A stretch of 64,000 bases of DNA from Stenotrophomonas aracearum (lineage in GTDB: Bacteria; Pseudomonadota; Gammaproteobacteria; Xanthomonadales; Xanthomonadaceae), in NCBI RefSeq assembly GCF_031834615.1, contig NZ_CP115543.1, positions 1,499,001-1,563,000 of the forward strand, in the 5' to 3' direction. Below, in pieces: positions 56,868 through 64,000 of this stretch. The notes under the pieces are model-generated. The model worked only from the letters and a program-made list of their open reading frames with translations, had not been told where the DNA came from and made no database searches. Position numbers and translations under genes: made by a program. The number at the start of each line of letters is the position of its first letter. Position 1 is the stretch's first letter.

Positions 56868-57218
56868 ATGCGCAACTGGCGCTGGCTGCTGCTGGTGCTC
56901 GCGGTACTGCTGGCATGGCTGCAGTACCGCTTCTGGTTCGGCCCGGGCAATTCGGGAGAAGTGATGACGCTCGAAGCCCAGGTCGAAGCCCAGAAGCGCG
57001 ACAACGAAGGCCTGCAGCAGCGCAATGACGCGCTGGCGGCCGAGGTCAAGGACCTCAAGGAAGGCGAGGCCGCCATCGAGGAACGCGCGCGCAGCGAGCT
57101 GGGGATGATCAAGCCCGGCGAGAAGTTCTACCGCGTGGTCGAAAACGCCCCGGTGGCGGCGCCGCGCGCGCCGACCCAGGTTGCCGACCCGAACGCGCCG
57201 CACCAGGAAGTGCCCTGA
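56868..57218 (+). CDS. ftsB: cell division protein FtsB
   Basis: FtsB joins FtsL and FtsQ at the septum. The 116-residue protein has one N-terminal membrane helix ([20 protein letters not shown]) and a heptad-rich coiled coil ([43 protein letters not shown]), then the conserved [16 protein letters not shown]. The C-terminal tail is Pro- and Ala-rich. It shares one base with ispD (TGATG). The order eno-ftsB-ispD-ispF-truD is widely conserved. Confidence 0.96.
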   Translation: MRNWRWLLLVLAVLLAWLQYRFWFGPGNSGEVMTLEAQVEAQKRDNEGLQQRNDALAAEVKDLKEGEAAIEERARSELGMIKPGEKFYRVVENAPVAAPRAPTQVADPNAPHQEVP

Positions 57219-57913
57219 TGGGCAGCGTCTGGGCCGTGGTCCCGGCCGCTGGCCGTGGCACCCGTTTCGGTGGACCGGTGCCCAAGCAATACCTGGTCGC
57301 CGGCGACCGGGTACTGCTCGCCCACACCCTGGAAGCGCTGCTCTCGCACCCGGTCGTGGCCGGGGTGATGGTGGTGATCGCCGAAAATGACGCCGACTGG
57401 CCGGGCTGGCAGTCGGTGGCCGACAAGCCGATCCTGACCTGCACCGGCGGTGCGACCCGCGCCGAATCGGTGCTGGCCGGTTTGCACGCGCTGCCCGACA
57501 GCGTGCGCGCCGACGATTTCGTGCTGGTCCACGACGCCGCGCGGCCGAACCTGGCCGCCGCCGACCTGGGCCGCCTGCTGGAAGTGGGGCGCAACGACCC
57601 GGTCGGGGCGATCCTGGCCGCGCCGGTGCGCGACACCCTCAAGCGTGCCGGCGACGACGGCGGCATCGACGGCACCGAGCCGCGCGCGCGCCTGTGGCGT
57701 GCGCTGACCCCGCAGCTGTTCCGCCGCCACCAGCTGGCCCGCGCGCTGCAGGACGCGGCCGGCGCCGGCGTCGAAGTGACCGACGAGGCCATGGCGATGG
57801 AGCGGCAGGGGCTGCGTCCGTTACTGGTCGAGGGCAACGAAGACAACTTCAAGGTCACCACCCCGGCCGATCTGTCACGTTTCGAATTCGAGCTGTGGCG
57901 CCGCGGGGCCTGA
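57218..57913 (+). CDS. ispD: 2-C-methyl-D-erythritol 4-phosphate cytidylyltransferase
   Basis: IspD makes CDP-ME in the MEP pathway to isoprenoids. The 231-residue chain starts [26 protein letters not shown], the CTP-binding loop, and has [15 protein letters not shown] and [16 protein letters not shown], then the C-terminal [35 protein letters not shown]. It shares one base with the ftsB stop and is followed by ispF after 37 bp. Confidence 0.97.
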   Translation: MGSVWAVVPAAGRGTRFGGPVPKQYLVAGDRVLLAHTLEALLSHPVVAGVMVVIAENDADWPGWQSVADKPILTCTGGATRAESVLAGLHALPDSVRADDFVLVHDAARPNLAAADLGRLLEVGRNDPVGAILAAPVRDTLKRAGDDGGIDGTEPRARLWRALTPQLFRRHQLARALQDAAGAGVEVTDEAMAMERQGLRPLLVEGNEDNFKVTTPADLSRFEFELWRRGA

Positions 57914-57950
57914 GTCCGCCGCGCGTCGCCCATTACTGCAGGTTTTTGCC

Positions 57951-58445
57951 ATGAACACCCCGTTTCCACCCGTCCGCATCGGCCAGGGTTATGACGTCCA
58001 CGCCTTCGGCGAGGGCGACCACATCATGCTCGGCGGCATCCGCGTCGACCACAGCTGCGGCGTGCTCGCCCACAGCGATGGCGACGTGATCCTGCATGCG
58101 CTGTGCGACGCCATGCTCGGCGCGCTGTCGCTGGGCGACATCGGCCAGCACTTCCCGCCGTCGGACATGCGCTGGAAGGACGCCGACAGCAGCCGCTTCC
58201 TGGAACACTGCAACAGCCTGCTGCGCGAGCGCGGCTGGCAGGTCGGCAATACCGACATCACCGTGATCTGCGAACGCCCCAAGGTCGGCCCGCACGCGCT
58301 GGCGATGCGCGAGCGCATTGCCGGCGTGCTCGGGATCGCGCTGGATGCGGTCAGCGTCAAGGCCACCACCTCCGAAAAGCTCGGGTTCACAGGGCGCGGC
58401 GAAGGTATTGCCGCGCAGGCTGTCGTGCTGCTGGTGGCGCTGTGA
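57951..58445 (+). CDS. ispF: 2-C-methyl-D-erythritol 2,4-cyclodiphosphate synthase
   Basis: IspF closes the ring to MEcPP two steps after IspD. The 164-residue protein shows the zinc-site motif GYDVHAF at residues about 11-17, [29 protein letters not shown] and [25 protein letters not shown]. Its stop overlaps the truD GTG start, so the two are translationally coupled. Confidence 0.97.
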   Translation: MNTPFPPVRIGQGYDVHAFGEGDHIMLGGIRVDHSCGVLAHSDGDVILHALCDAMLGALSLGDIGQHFPPSDMRWKDADSSRFLEHCNSLLRERGWQVGNTDITVICERPKVGPHALAMRERIAGVLGIALDAVSVKATTSEKLGFTGRGEGIAAQAVVLLVAL

Positions 58446-59485
58446 TTCCGCTGCCGCTGGCGTTCGGCGCGCCGCTGCTGCGCGCCGACATCCGCACCAC
58501 GCCCGAGGATTTCCAGGTCGACGAACTGCCCGCGTTCGAGCCGAGCGGGGAGGGCGAGCACCTGCTGCTGACCATCCGCAAGCGCGGCGCCAACACCGTG
58601 CACGTGGCCAAGCTGCTGGCCAAGTGGGCCGGCCTGCCCGAGATGGGGGTCAGCTTTGCCGGCATGAAGGACCGCCATGCGGTCACCACCCAGCGTTTCA
58701 GCGTGCACCTGCCCAAGCGCGTTGCACCGGACATCGCGGCGTTGGCCTCCGACGAAGTGGAGGTGCTCGAGTCGACCTGGCACAACCGCAAGCTGCAGCG
58801 CGGCGCGCTGGCCGGCAACCGGTTCCGGCTGGTGCTGCGCAACGTGCAGGGCGAGGCGAAGGCGATCGACGAGCGTTTGTCGCTGATCGCCGCACGCGGG
58901 TTGCCGAACTGGTTCGGCGAACAGCGCTTCGGTCGCGACGGTGGCAACGTGCCGGCTGCGCTGGCGATGTTCGGCGGCCGCCGGATGCGCCCGGACCAGC
59001 GCTCGCTGCTGCTCTCGGCTGCCCGTTCGGCGCTGTTCAACCAGGTGTTGGCCGAACGCGTGGCGCAGGGCAACTGGGACACGCCGCTGGACGGTGAAGT
59101 GTGGATGCTGGACGGCAGCCGCAGCGTGTTCGGGCCCGAACCGTGGACCGACCTGCTGGCCGACCGCCTGGGCCGGTTCGACATCCATCCGAGCGGCCCG
59201 TTGTGGGGCGAAGGCGAGCTGCGCAGCAGCGGCGACGCCGCCGCGCTGGAGCTGGGGGCGATCAGCGACGAGCAGTCATTGCAGCTGCGCGCGGGGCTGG
59301 AAGGTGCACGGTTGAAGCAGGAGCGGCGCGCGCTGCGGCTGCGACCGGCGAACCTGCAGCATCGTTGGCTGGAAGCGGACGTACTGGAGCTGACGTTTGC
59401 GCTGCCGCCGGGGTGTTATGCGACGGCGGTGCTGCATGAGCTGGGCCCGGTGAATGACGTTGCCGGGGTGTCGGCCTCGGAGTGA
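58442..59485 (+). CDS. truD: tRNA pseudouridine(13) synthase
   Basis: TruD makes pseudouridine 13 in tRNA-Glu. The 347-residue chain begins [29 protein letters not shown] and has the catalytic Asp in [20 protein letters not shown], then [35 protein letters not shown] and the TRUD domain with [11 protein letters not shown]. The start is a GTG overlapping the ispF stop; the frame is open upstream within ispF, but the TruD family starts here. Confidence 0.95.
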   Translation: MIPLPLAFGAPLLRADIRTTPEDFQVDELPAFEPSGEGEHLLLTIRKRGANTVHVAKLLAKWAGLPEMGVSFAGMKDRHAVTTQRFSVHLPKRVAPDIAALASDEVEVLESTWHNRKLQRGALAGNRFRLVLRNVQGEAKAIDERLSLIAARGLPNWFGEQRFGRDGGNVPAALAMFGGRRMRPDQRSLLLSAARSALFNQVLAERVAQGNWDTPLDGEVWMLDGSRSVFGPEPWTDLLADRLGRFDIHPSGPLWGEGELRSSGDAAALELGAISDEQSLQLRAGLEGARLKQERRALRLRPANLQHRWLEADVLELTFALPPGCYATAVLHELGPVNDVAGVSASE

Positions 59486-59487
59486 CG

Positions 59488-59511
59488 GCGCAGCCACGCC
59501 CTGCGTGGCTG
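59488..59511. repeat. solitary SMAG-like palindrome remnant
   Basis: CAGCCACGC and GCGTGGCTG flank CCT in the gap between truD and the Smr gene, and resemble the arms of the pair at 63123-63188 without the GTAG head. Confidence 0.5.
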
Positions 59512-59522
59512 CTCCGCCCGAA

Positions 59523-60062
59523 TTACCTGTTCGCCAACAACACCAACACCGCGCCGGTCCCGCCTTGCCCCGCCGGCGCCGAATGGAACGCCAGCACGTC
59601 GTTGCGCTGGCGCAGCAACCGGTCCACCAGGTTCTTCAACACCGGTGCACCGCCGTCGGACTGCAGCCCCTTGCCATGGATGATCCGCACGCAGCCATGC
59701 TCGTGCGCGTGCGCCTCGAGCAGGAACTGGCGCAGCAGGGTCTCGGCCTGGGCCACGGTGGCGCCGTGCAGGTCCAGCTCGTCCTGCACGGAATACTGGC
59801 CACGCTTGAGCCGCTGGAACATCCGCGCCGGCAGGTTGTCGCGCCGGTAGCTGGCGGTGTCGCCTGCCTCCAGCGGGCTGCTGTCGCGCAGCAGCCGGGC
59901 GAACTCCCCGCGTGCCGCATCTTCGTCCTGTTCGGCCATCCGTGCGCGCGGCTTCGGCCGCGGCGTGGCCGGCGGCGCGGCGACCGGTTTGCGCAGCGGC
60001 GTGACCTCGCCGATGGCCGCGCGGAACAGCGCCGCCGGATCTTCGTCTTCAGGATGTGACAT
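59523..60062 (-). CDS. Smr domain protein
   Basis: A 179-residue protein with an N-terminal disordered stretch (PVAAPPATPRPKPRA) and a C-terminal Smr (MutS2-like) domain. It shows YSVQDELDLHGATVAQAETLLRQFL, where DLHG is the domain hallmark, then GCVRIIHGKGLQSDGG and GGTGAVLVLL. SmrB proteins are endonucleases that act on mRNA at collided ribosomes in E. coli; SmrA/YdaL types act on DNA or RNA. Which type this is cannot be told from sequence alone. It is convergent with truD. Confidence 0.9.
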   Translation of the reverse strand: MSHPEDEDPAALFRAAIGEVTPLRKPVAAPPATPRPKPRARMAEQDEDAARGEFARLLRDSSPLEAGDTASYRRDNLPARMFQRLKRGQYSVQDELDLHGATVAQAETLLRQFLLEAHAHEHGCVRIIHGKGLQSDGGAPVLKNLVDRLLRQRNDVLAFHSAPAGQGGTGAVLVLLANR

Positions 60063-60249
60063 GCGTACAGCCTAATGCCCCGGATCGGCCCTGCCTACCT
60101 CCCGGCGGGGTAGGCCGATCTGCCCGCTTGCGGCACAATAGCTGACGCACTTGCGCGGTCGGTGATCCCGGAACGGGTGAAGGCCGGCCCCGCCAACGCT
60201 GGAAAGTGATGGAAATGAAGTCTTGAACAATCAAGCGGTTAAAACCCCG

Positions 60250-61029
60250 ATGCGGATCCTGGTCAGCAACGACGACGGTGTCGACGCGCCGGGCATCAGG
60301 ATGCTCGCCACGGTCCTGCGCGAGGCCGGCCACGACGTGATGGTGGTCGCCCCCGACCGCGACCGGTCCGGTGCCAGCAACTCGCTGACCCTGGACCTGC
60401 CGGTGCGGGTCAAGCGGATCGACCACTACACCTGCTCGGTGGCCGGCACCCCGACCGACTGCGTGCACCTGGCCCTGACCGGCATGCTCGAGTACGACCC
60501 GGACATCGTGGTCTCGGGGATCAACAACGCGGCCAACCTGGGCGATGACGTCATCTATTCCGGCACCGTCTCGGCGGCGATGGAGGGGCGTTTCCTCGGC
60601 CTGCCAGCGGTGGCGATGTCGCTGGTCTCGCACAACCACGACCCGCGCAACTTCGAAACCGCCGCGCGCGCGGCGGTCGAGATCGTGACCCGGCTCAAGG
60701 CCGACCCGCTGCCGGCCGACACCATCCTCAATGTCAACGTGCCCGACCTGCCGTGGGCGGAGGTGCGTGGCTTCGAAGTCACCCGCCTGGGCAACCGCCA
60801 CCGCGCCGAAGGCTGCATCGCCCAGCGCGACCCGCGTGGCAATGAAGTGTTCTGGATCGGCCCGGCCGGGCGCGAACAGGACTCCGGCCCGGGCACCGAC
60901 TTCCACGCGGTGCGCAACGGCTACATCTCGATCACCCCGATCCAGGTCGACCTGACCCGCTACCAGGCGCTGGAAAAGGTCGCCAGCTGGGTCGGCGGCC
61001 TGACCGCCGCGCTGGACCGCCCGGCATGA
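60250..61029 (+). CDS. surE: 5'/3'-nucleotidase SurE
   Basis: SurE removes phosphate from nucleoside monophosphates. The 259-residue protein starts [16 protein letters not shown], with the catalytic Asp-Asp, and has [55 protein letters not shown] and [12 protein letters not shown] start 27 bp upstream would add nine residues with no match, so I use the ATG at 60250. The start region includes a 5-codon mini-ORF (MEMKS). Its stop overlaps pcm (ATGA). A GATCGGCC-rich dyad lies at 60083-60120. Confidence 0.95.
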   Translation: MRILVSNDDGVDAPGIRMLATVLREAGHDVMVVAPDRDRSGASNSLTLDLPVRVKRIDHYTCSVAGTPTDCVHLALTGMLEYDPDIVVSGINNAANLGDDVIYSGTVSAAMEGRFLGLPAVAMSLVSHNHDPRNFETAARAAVEIVTRLKADPLPADTILNVNVPDLPWAEVRGFEVTRLGNRHRAEGCIAQRDPRGNEVFWIGPAGREQDSGPGTDFHAVRNGYISITPIQVDLTRYQALEKVASWVGGLTAALDRPA

Positions 61030-61703
61030 GCCAGCGCCTGCGCCTGCAACCCGAAGCGGTCGGGATCGGCATGACCTCGCAGCGCGTGCGCGACCGACTG
61101 GTCGAACGCCTGCGCGAAAGCGGCATCGTCGACGAAGCCACCCTCAATGCGATCCGGGTGGTGCCGCGCCACCTGTTCATCGACGAGGCGCTGGCCTCGC
61201 GCGCCTACGAAGACACCGCATTGCCGATCGGCCACGGGCAGACCATCTCCCAGCCGTGGGTGGTGGCGCGGATGACCGAAGCCGTGCTGCAGTCGGCCCC
61301 CAAGCGCGTGCTCGAAGTGGGCACCGGTTCGGGTTACCAGGCTGCCGTGCTCGGCGCGCTGGGCCTGGAGGTGTACACCGTCGAGCGCATCGGCGACCTG
61401 CTGCGCCAGGCGCGCAAGCGCTTCCGCGCGCTTGGCATGAACATCCGCAGCAAGCATGACGACGGCCGTGTCGGCTGGGCCGAGCATGGCCCGTTCGACG
61501 CCATCGTGGTCACCGCCGCAGCGTCGGCACTGGTCGACGCACTGGTCGAGCAGCTGGCCGTCGGCGGGCGCCTGGTGGCGCCGGTGGGCGGGCCGGGCGC
61601 GCAGTCGCTGATCCAGCTCACCCGTCGCGAAGACGGCAGTGTCGAACAGCAGGTACTGGCACCGGTCACGTTCGTGCCGCTGCTGTCTGGCATGCTGGAC
61701 TGA
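61026..61703 (+). CDS. pcm: protein-L-isoaspartate O-methyltransferase
   Basis: Pcm repairs isoaspartyl residues in aged proteins using S-adenosylmethionine. The 225-residue protein has [61 protein letters not shown], then the SAM loop [18 protein letters not shown], and [31 protein letters not shown]. The order surE-pcm is conserved in proteobacteria. Confidence 0.96.
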   Translation: MSQRLRLQPEAVGIGMTSQRVRDRLVERLRESGIVDEATLNAIRVVPRHLFIDEALASRAYEDTALPIGHGQTISQPWVVARMTEAVLQSAPKRVLEVGTGSGYQAAVLGALGLEVYTVERIGDLLRQARKRFRALGMNIRSKHDDGRVGWAEHGPFDAIVVTAAASALVDALVEQLAVGGRLVAPVGGPGAQSLIQLTRREDGSVEQQVLAPVTFVPLLSGMLD

Positions 61704-61722
61704 TTCCAAGGAGCGTTGCGTC

Positions 61723-62337
61723 ATGAAGATTTTCGGTCCGCTGTACGAGCGGGCAATGAAGTGGGCCGCGCACGAGCGCGCCCCGACCTACCTGACGGTG
61801 CTGAGCTTCATCGAGGCGATCATCTTCCCGGTGATGCCCGAAGTGATGCTGGCACCGATGTGCGTGGCCCAGCCAAAGCGCGGCTGGTGGTTCGCCACGC
61901 TCAGCCTGGCTGGCTCGATGGTCGGTGCGCTGGTCGGCTACGCGCTGGGGCACTACGCTTTTGAAGCGATCAAGCCCCTGTTCGCGGCGATGGGCATGCT
62001 GACCAGCATCGAAGGCGGCATCGCCATCGTGCAGGCCAAGATGGCTGAGTCGCCGTGGGCGGTGTTCACTTTCCTGGTGCTGGGCGGCTTCATGCCGATC
62101 CCGATGAAGGTCTTCACCTGGGCATCGGGTATCGTCGGCGTGCCGCTGCCGCAGTATTTCCTGAGCATGCTGATCGGTCGCGGCAAGCGCGTGTACGTGC
62201 TGGCTGCGGTGATCCGCATCGGCGGCGCACGTGCCGAAGCCGCGCTGCGGCGCTGGATTGAACCGCTGGGCTGGATCGCCACCGTACTGGTGGTCGGTCT
62301 GGTGGCCTGGCTTGTATGGAGGTCGAAGTTCGCATGA
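61723..62337 (+). CDS. YqaA-like DedA-related membrane protein
   Basis: A 204-residue inner-membrane protein with about four helices. It shows LTVLSFIEAIIFPVMPEVMLAPMCVAQPKRGWWFATLSLAGSMVGALVGYALGHYAFE, and FLVLGGFMPIPMKVFTWASGIVGVPLPQYFLSMLIGRGKRVYV, where the E/G-R motifs resemble the SNARE-associated DedA/YqaA family. These have flippase-like or proton-linked roles in lipid handling; the exact role is unknown. AAGGAG precedes the ATG at 61723. Its stop overlaps nlpD by 4 bp. Confidence 0.88.
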   Translation: MKIFGPLYERAMKWAAHERAPTYLTVLSFIEAIIFPVMPEVMLAPMCVAQPKRGWWFATLSLAGSMVGALVGYALGHYAFEAIKPLFAAMGMLTSIEGGIAIVQAKMAESPWAVFTFLVLGGFMPIPMKVFTWASGIVGVPLPQYFLSMLIGRGKRVYVLAAVIRIGGARAEAALRRWIEPLGWIATVLVVGLVAWLVWRSKFA

Positions 62338-63110
62338 GTGCTGATCGTTTGAACGGAAGCGCGCGCCTGGCCGCGCTGCTGCTGGTGGTGTCCACGCTGA
62401 GCGCCTGCGGCACCGCCACCGTGGTCAAGCCCTCCGGTGGCCGCACCGCGCACAGCACCCCCCAGACCTCGGTGGCCAAGCCCGGCCATACCGCCGTGGT
62501 GCGCCGGGGCGACACGCTGTACGCGCTGGCACGCATCCACAACATCACCCCGCGCGACCTGGCCGCCTGGAACGGGCTGGCCGAGCCGTACACCATCTAC
62601 CCGGGCCAGAGCCTGCGCCTGTATCCGGGCGGCAGCCCCGGCCGCGCCCCGACCACCGTGGTCACCGCGCCGCGCCCGGGCAACGCCGCCATCCCGGCGC
62701 CGGCACCCACGCCGTCTCCGACCACCGCGATCAAGAGCAACATCAGCTGGCGCTGGCCGGCCGATGGCGCGCTGGTCGGCCGTTTCGTCGGTGCCGACGT
62801 CACCAAGCAGGGCGTGGACATCGCCGGCAGCAGCGGCCAGCCGGTGCGGGCGACCGCCGCCGGCGTGGTGGTGTACTCCGGTGCCGGCCTGGTCGGCTTC
62901 GGCGAGCTGATCATCGTCAAGCACAATGACCAGTGGCTGTCGGCCTACGGCCACAACCGCAAGCGCCTGGTCAACGAAGGCCAGAGCGTCAAGGCCGGCG
63001 AGCAGATCGCCGAAATGGGCCGCACCGGCACCACGCGCGACATGCTGCACTTCGAGATCCGCTACAACGGCAAGCCGGTGGACCCGCTGCTGTATCTGCC
63101 GCCGAGGTAA
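62334..63110 (+). CDS. nlpD: NlpD-like lipoprotein, amidase activator with LysM and LytM domains
   Basis: NlpD activates periplasmic amidases that split septal peptidoglycan. The 258-residue protein has a lipoprotein signal (LAALLLVVSTLSAC, Cys at residue 25), a LysM domain (AVVRRGDTLYALARIHNITPRDLAAWNGL), a Pro/Thr-rich linker and a C-terminal LytM (M23-like) domain. The LytM domain lacks the zinc ligands (KQGVDIAG in place of HxGxD) exactly as in E. coli NlpD, so it is an activator, not a peptidase. It ends LHFEIRYNGKPVDPLLYLPPR. rpoS, next to nlpD in many relatives, is not next to it here. Confidence 0.93.
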   Translation: MSADRLNGSARLAALLLVVSTLSACGTATVVKPSGGRTAHSTPQTSVAKPGHTAVVRRGDTLYALARIHNITPRDLAAWNGLAEPYTIYPGQSLRLYPGGSPGRAPTTVVTAPRPGNAAIPAPAPTPSPTTAIKSNISWRWPADGALVGRFVGADVTKQGVDIAGSSGQPVRATAAGVVVYSGAGLVGFGELIIVKHNDQWLSAYGHNRKRLVNEGQSVKAGEQIAEMGRTGTTRDMLHFEIRYNGKPVDPLLYLPPR

Positions 63111-63122
63111 TGGCGGTGGGCG

Positions 63123-63188
63123 CAGCCACGCAGGGCGTGGCTCCACCGCCGAGAATCCCCCTCGGTAGAGCCACGCCCTGCGTGGCTG
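63123..63188. repeat. SMAG-like GTAG repeat pair (inverted dimer)
   Basis: The left copy begins CAGCCACGC and the right copy begins GTAGAGCCACGC and ends GCGTGGCTG, reverse complements of each other with about 22 bp between. It lies after nlpD, before a terminator. Confidence 0.8.
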
Positions 63189-63205
63189 AACCGCCGACCA
63201 GACAT

Positions 63206-63233
63206 CAAAAAGGCTGCCATCGGCAGCCTTTTC
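63206..63233. terminator. bidirectional terminator between nlpD and the Mth938-like gene
   Basis: AAAAGGCTGCC and GGCAGCCTTTT pair perfectly around ATC. A and T runs on each side fit use on both strands. Confidence 0.88.
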
Positions 63234-63252
63234 TGAACGAAATCACCTATTT

Positions 63253-63648
63253 TCAGCCGGCCAGCAGGATCGCCGCGGCCACTTTCCGGCCTTCGCTGGC
63301 CAGCAGGTTGAAGGTGCGGGCAGCGGCCGCATTGGTCATCACTTCCAGGCCGATGCCACGGGTCAGGCACGCGCCCAGCACCGCCGCGGACGGGAACTGC
63401 TGGGTCGCCCCGGTTCCAAGGATCACCAGCTCCGGCTCTAGCGCCAGCACCGGCGCCAGGTCCTCCGGGACCAGCGCATTGGCACTGGCCGCCACCGGCC
63501 AGGTTTCCACCAGCGTATGCGGGGTCAGGATGAAGCTCTGGCCCAGCTCGCGGGTGCGGACCTGCTCGCGGTCCTCGATGACCACCGAACTGCTGCCGAC
63601 AGCGCGGAACGCGTAGGCATAATCCGGAATTTCGTGGTGCAGCTGCAT
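63253..63648 (-). CDS. Mth938-like (DUF498) protein
   Basis: A 131-residue protein of the Mth938/DUF498 family, related to the complex I assembly factor NDUFAF3. It shows SFILTPHTLVETWPV, PELVILGTGATQQFPSAAVL and GIGLEVMTNAAAARTFNLLASEGRKVAAAIL, the family's conserved GTG and T-N-A-A-A-R-T-F-N-L blocks. Bacterial function is not established. It follows the YhbY gene by 7 bp in the same transcript. Confidence 0.9.
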   Translation of the reverse strand: MQLHHEIPDYAYAFRAVGSSSVVIEDREQVRTRELGQSFILTPHTLVETWPVAASANALVPEDLAPVLALEPELVILGTGATQQFPSAAVLGACLTRGIGLEVMTNAAAARTFNLLASEGRKVAAAILLAG

Positions 63649-63655
63649 GCCTGGC

Positions 63656-63961
63656 TCAGCCGCGCGGCAGCACGATCTGGCGCTGTTCCTTGCTCGGGCG
63701 GTACAGCACGGCGGTATGGCCGATGCGCTGCACCAGCGCGCTTTCGGTGGCCTGGACCAGCTCGGCGATCATCGCGTCACGGGTATCGCGGTCTTCCGCA
63801 CCGACCTTGACCTTGACCAATTCATGGCGTTCCAGCACCTCGTTCAGCTCGGCCAGGAAGGCCGGCGTGATCCCCTTGCCCCCGATCTGCAGCAGGGCTT
63901 TCAGGTCATGGGCCTGGCCGCGGAGGAAGCGGGTCTGGGAGGAGGTGAGCTGGGTAGACAT
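63656..63961 (-). CDS. yhbY: YhbY-family RNA-binding protein (CRS1/CRM domain)
   Basis: A 101-residue single CRM-domain protein that binds pre-50S ribosomal particles in E. coli. It has LTSSQTRFLRGQAHDLKALLQIGGKGITPAFLAELNEVLERHELVKVKV, where the GxxG loop is IGGKG, and RIGHTAVLYRPSKE at the end. It is first in a two-gene minus-strand transcript with the Mth938-like gene. In E. coli it lies beside ftsJ (rlmE) and ftsH; the next gene to the right falls outside this window. Confidence 0.93.
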   Translation of the reverse strand: MSTQLTSSQTRFLRGQAHDLKALLQIGGKGITPAFLAELNEVLERHELVKVKVGAEDRDTRDAMIAELVQATESALVQRIGHTAVLYRPSKEQRQIVLPRG

Positions 63962-64000
63962 TCAGGAACAAGCGGTTAACTGGGGCGATCAGGGTATCAT

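Noticed and set aside
60223..60249. TTG start for surE nine codons upstream
   Set aside because: The added residues have no family match, while [10 protein letters not shown] is the usual SurE start.

Overview
This is a high-GC chromosomal window from a gammaproteobacterium of the Lysobacteraceae (Xanthomonadaceae), most likely a Stenotrophomonas. The evidence is the protein families (Oar-type TonB receptor, TraB/GumN protein, xanthomonad-style minor pilin cluster), the gene order, and several short palindromes that begin with GTAG and match the SMAG repeats described in Stenotrophomonas maltophilia. I see no prophage, insertion sequence, CRISPR array or plasmid gene. Nearly all of the window is core genome, so the unusual signals lie mostly in intergenic DNA and in individual residues.

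Layout. 1-5.2 kb: NAD synthesis (nadC), purine synthesis (purEK), an iron-type superoxide dismutase, a CGFS glutaredoxin and a YciK-like SDR. 5.2-10.2 kb: a large outer-membrane TonB-dependent receptor and the nucleotide nucleosidase ppnN. 10.4-18 kb: a type IV pilus minor pilin operon (fimT-pilV-pilW-pilX-pilY1-pilE), tRNA-Asn and a second opposed FimT-like pseudopilin. 18.1-31.5 kb: uvrB, tRNA-Val, comEC, exbB-exbD-msbA-lpxK-kdsB (lipid A and Kdo supply), an NHL-repeat protein, uvrC and pgsA. 31.5-32.1 kb: three tRNA-Gly and one tRNA-Cys. 32.9-36.3 kb: a low-oxygen block of ccoG, a small membrane gene, a group III truncated globin and hemN, with two FNR/Anr-type boxes. 36.3-48.6 kb: tRNA-Leu, GST, TraB/GumN protein, BLUF photoreceptor, a probable structured RNA, a UDP-sugar dehydrogenase, a glutamate-synthase-like protein, FKBP lipoprotein, TrhO, an LLM flavoprotein, a PNPOx-like protein, ExoD and a CNNM/CorC protein. 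48.8-53.5 kb: a PhoU-like/Pit phosphate pair, a repeat-rich gap, parE and a small exported protein. 53.6-59.5 kb: pyrG (possibly behind a translated leader ORF), eno, ftsB, ispD, ispF and truD. 59.5-64 kb: Smr protein, surE, pcm, a YqaA-like protein, nlpD, an Mth938-like protein and a YhbY RNA-binding protein.

How the parts work together. The pilus block makes the minor pilins and tip adhesin that start type IV pilus assembly. comEC supplies the DNA-uptake channel that usually works with such pili. The lpxK/msbA/kdsB block makes and flips lipid A and activates Kdo. The ccoG/globin/hemN block fits oxygen-limited respiration under one FNR-family regulator.

The signals most worth a second look are: a structured RNA with its own terminator at about 38754-38870; a nested palindromic repeat island at 50680-51187; a 76-codon ORF joined to pyrG by an ATGA overlap; a superoxide dismutase whose metal-ligand Asp reads as Asn; an SDR without its catalytic Lys and Ser; and a hairpin that covers the ribosome binding site of the PNPOx-like gene. 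All calls come from reading the sequence; no database search was run.
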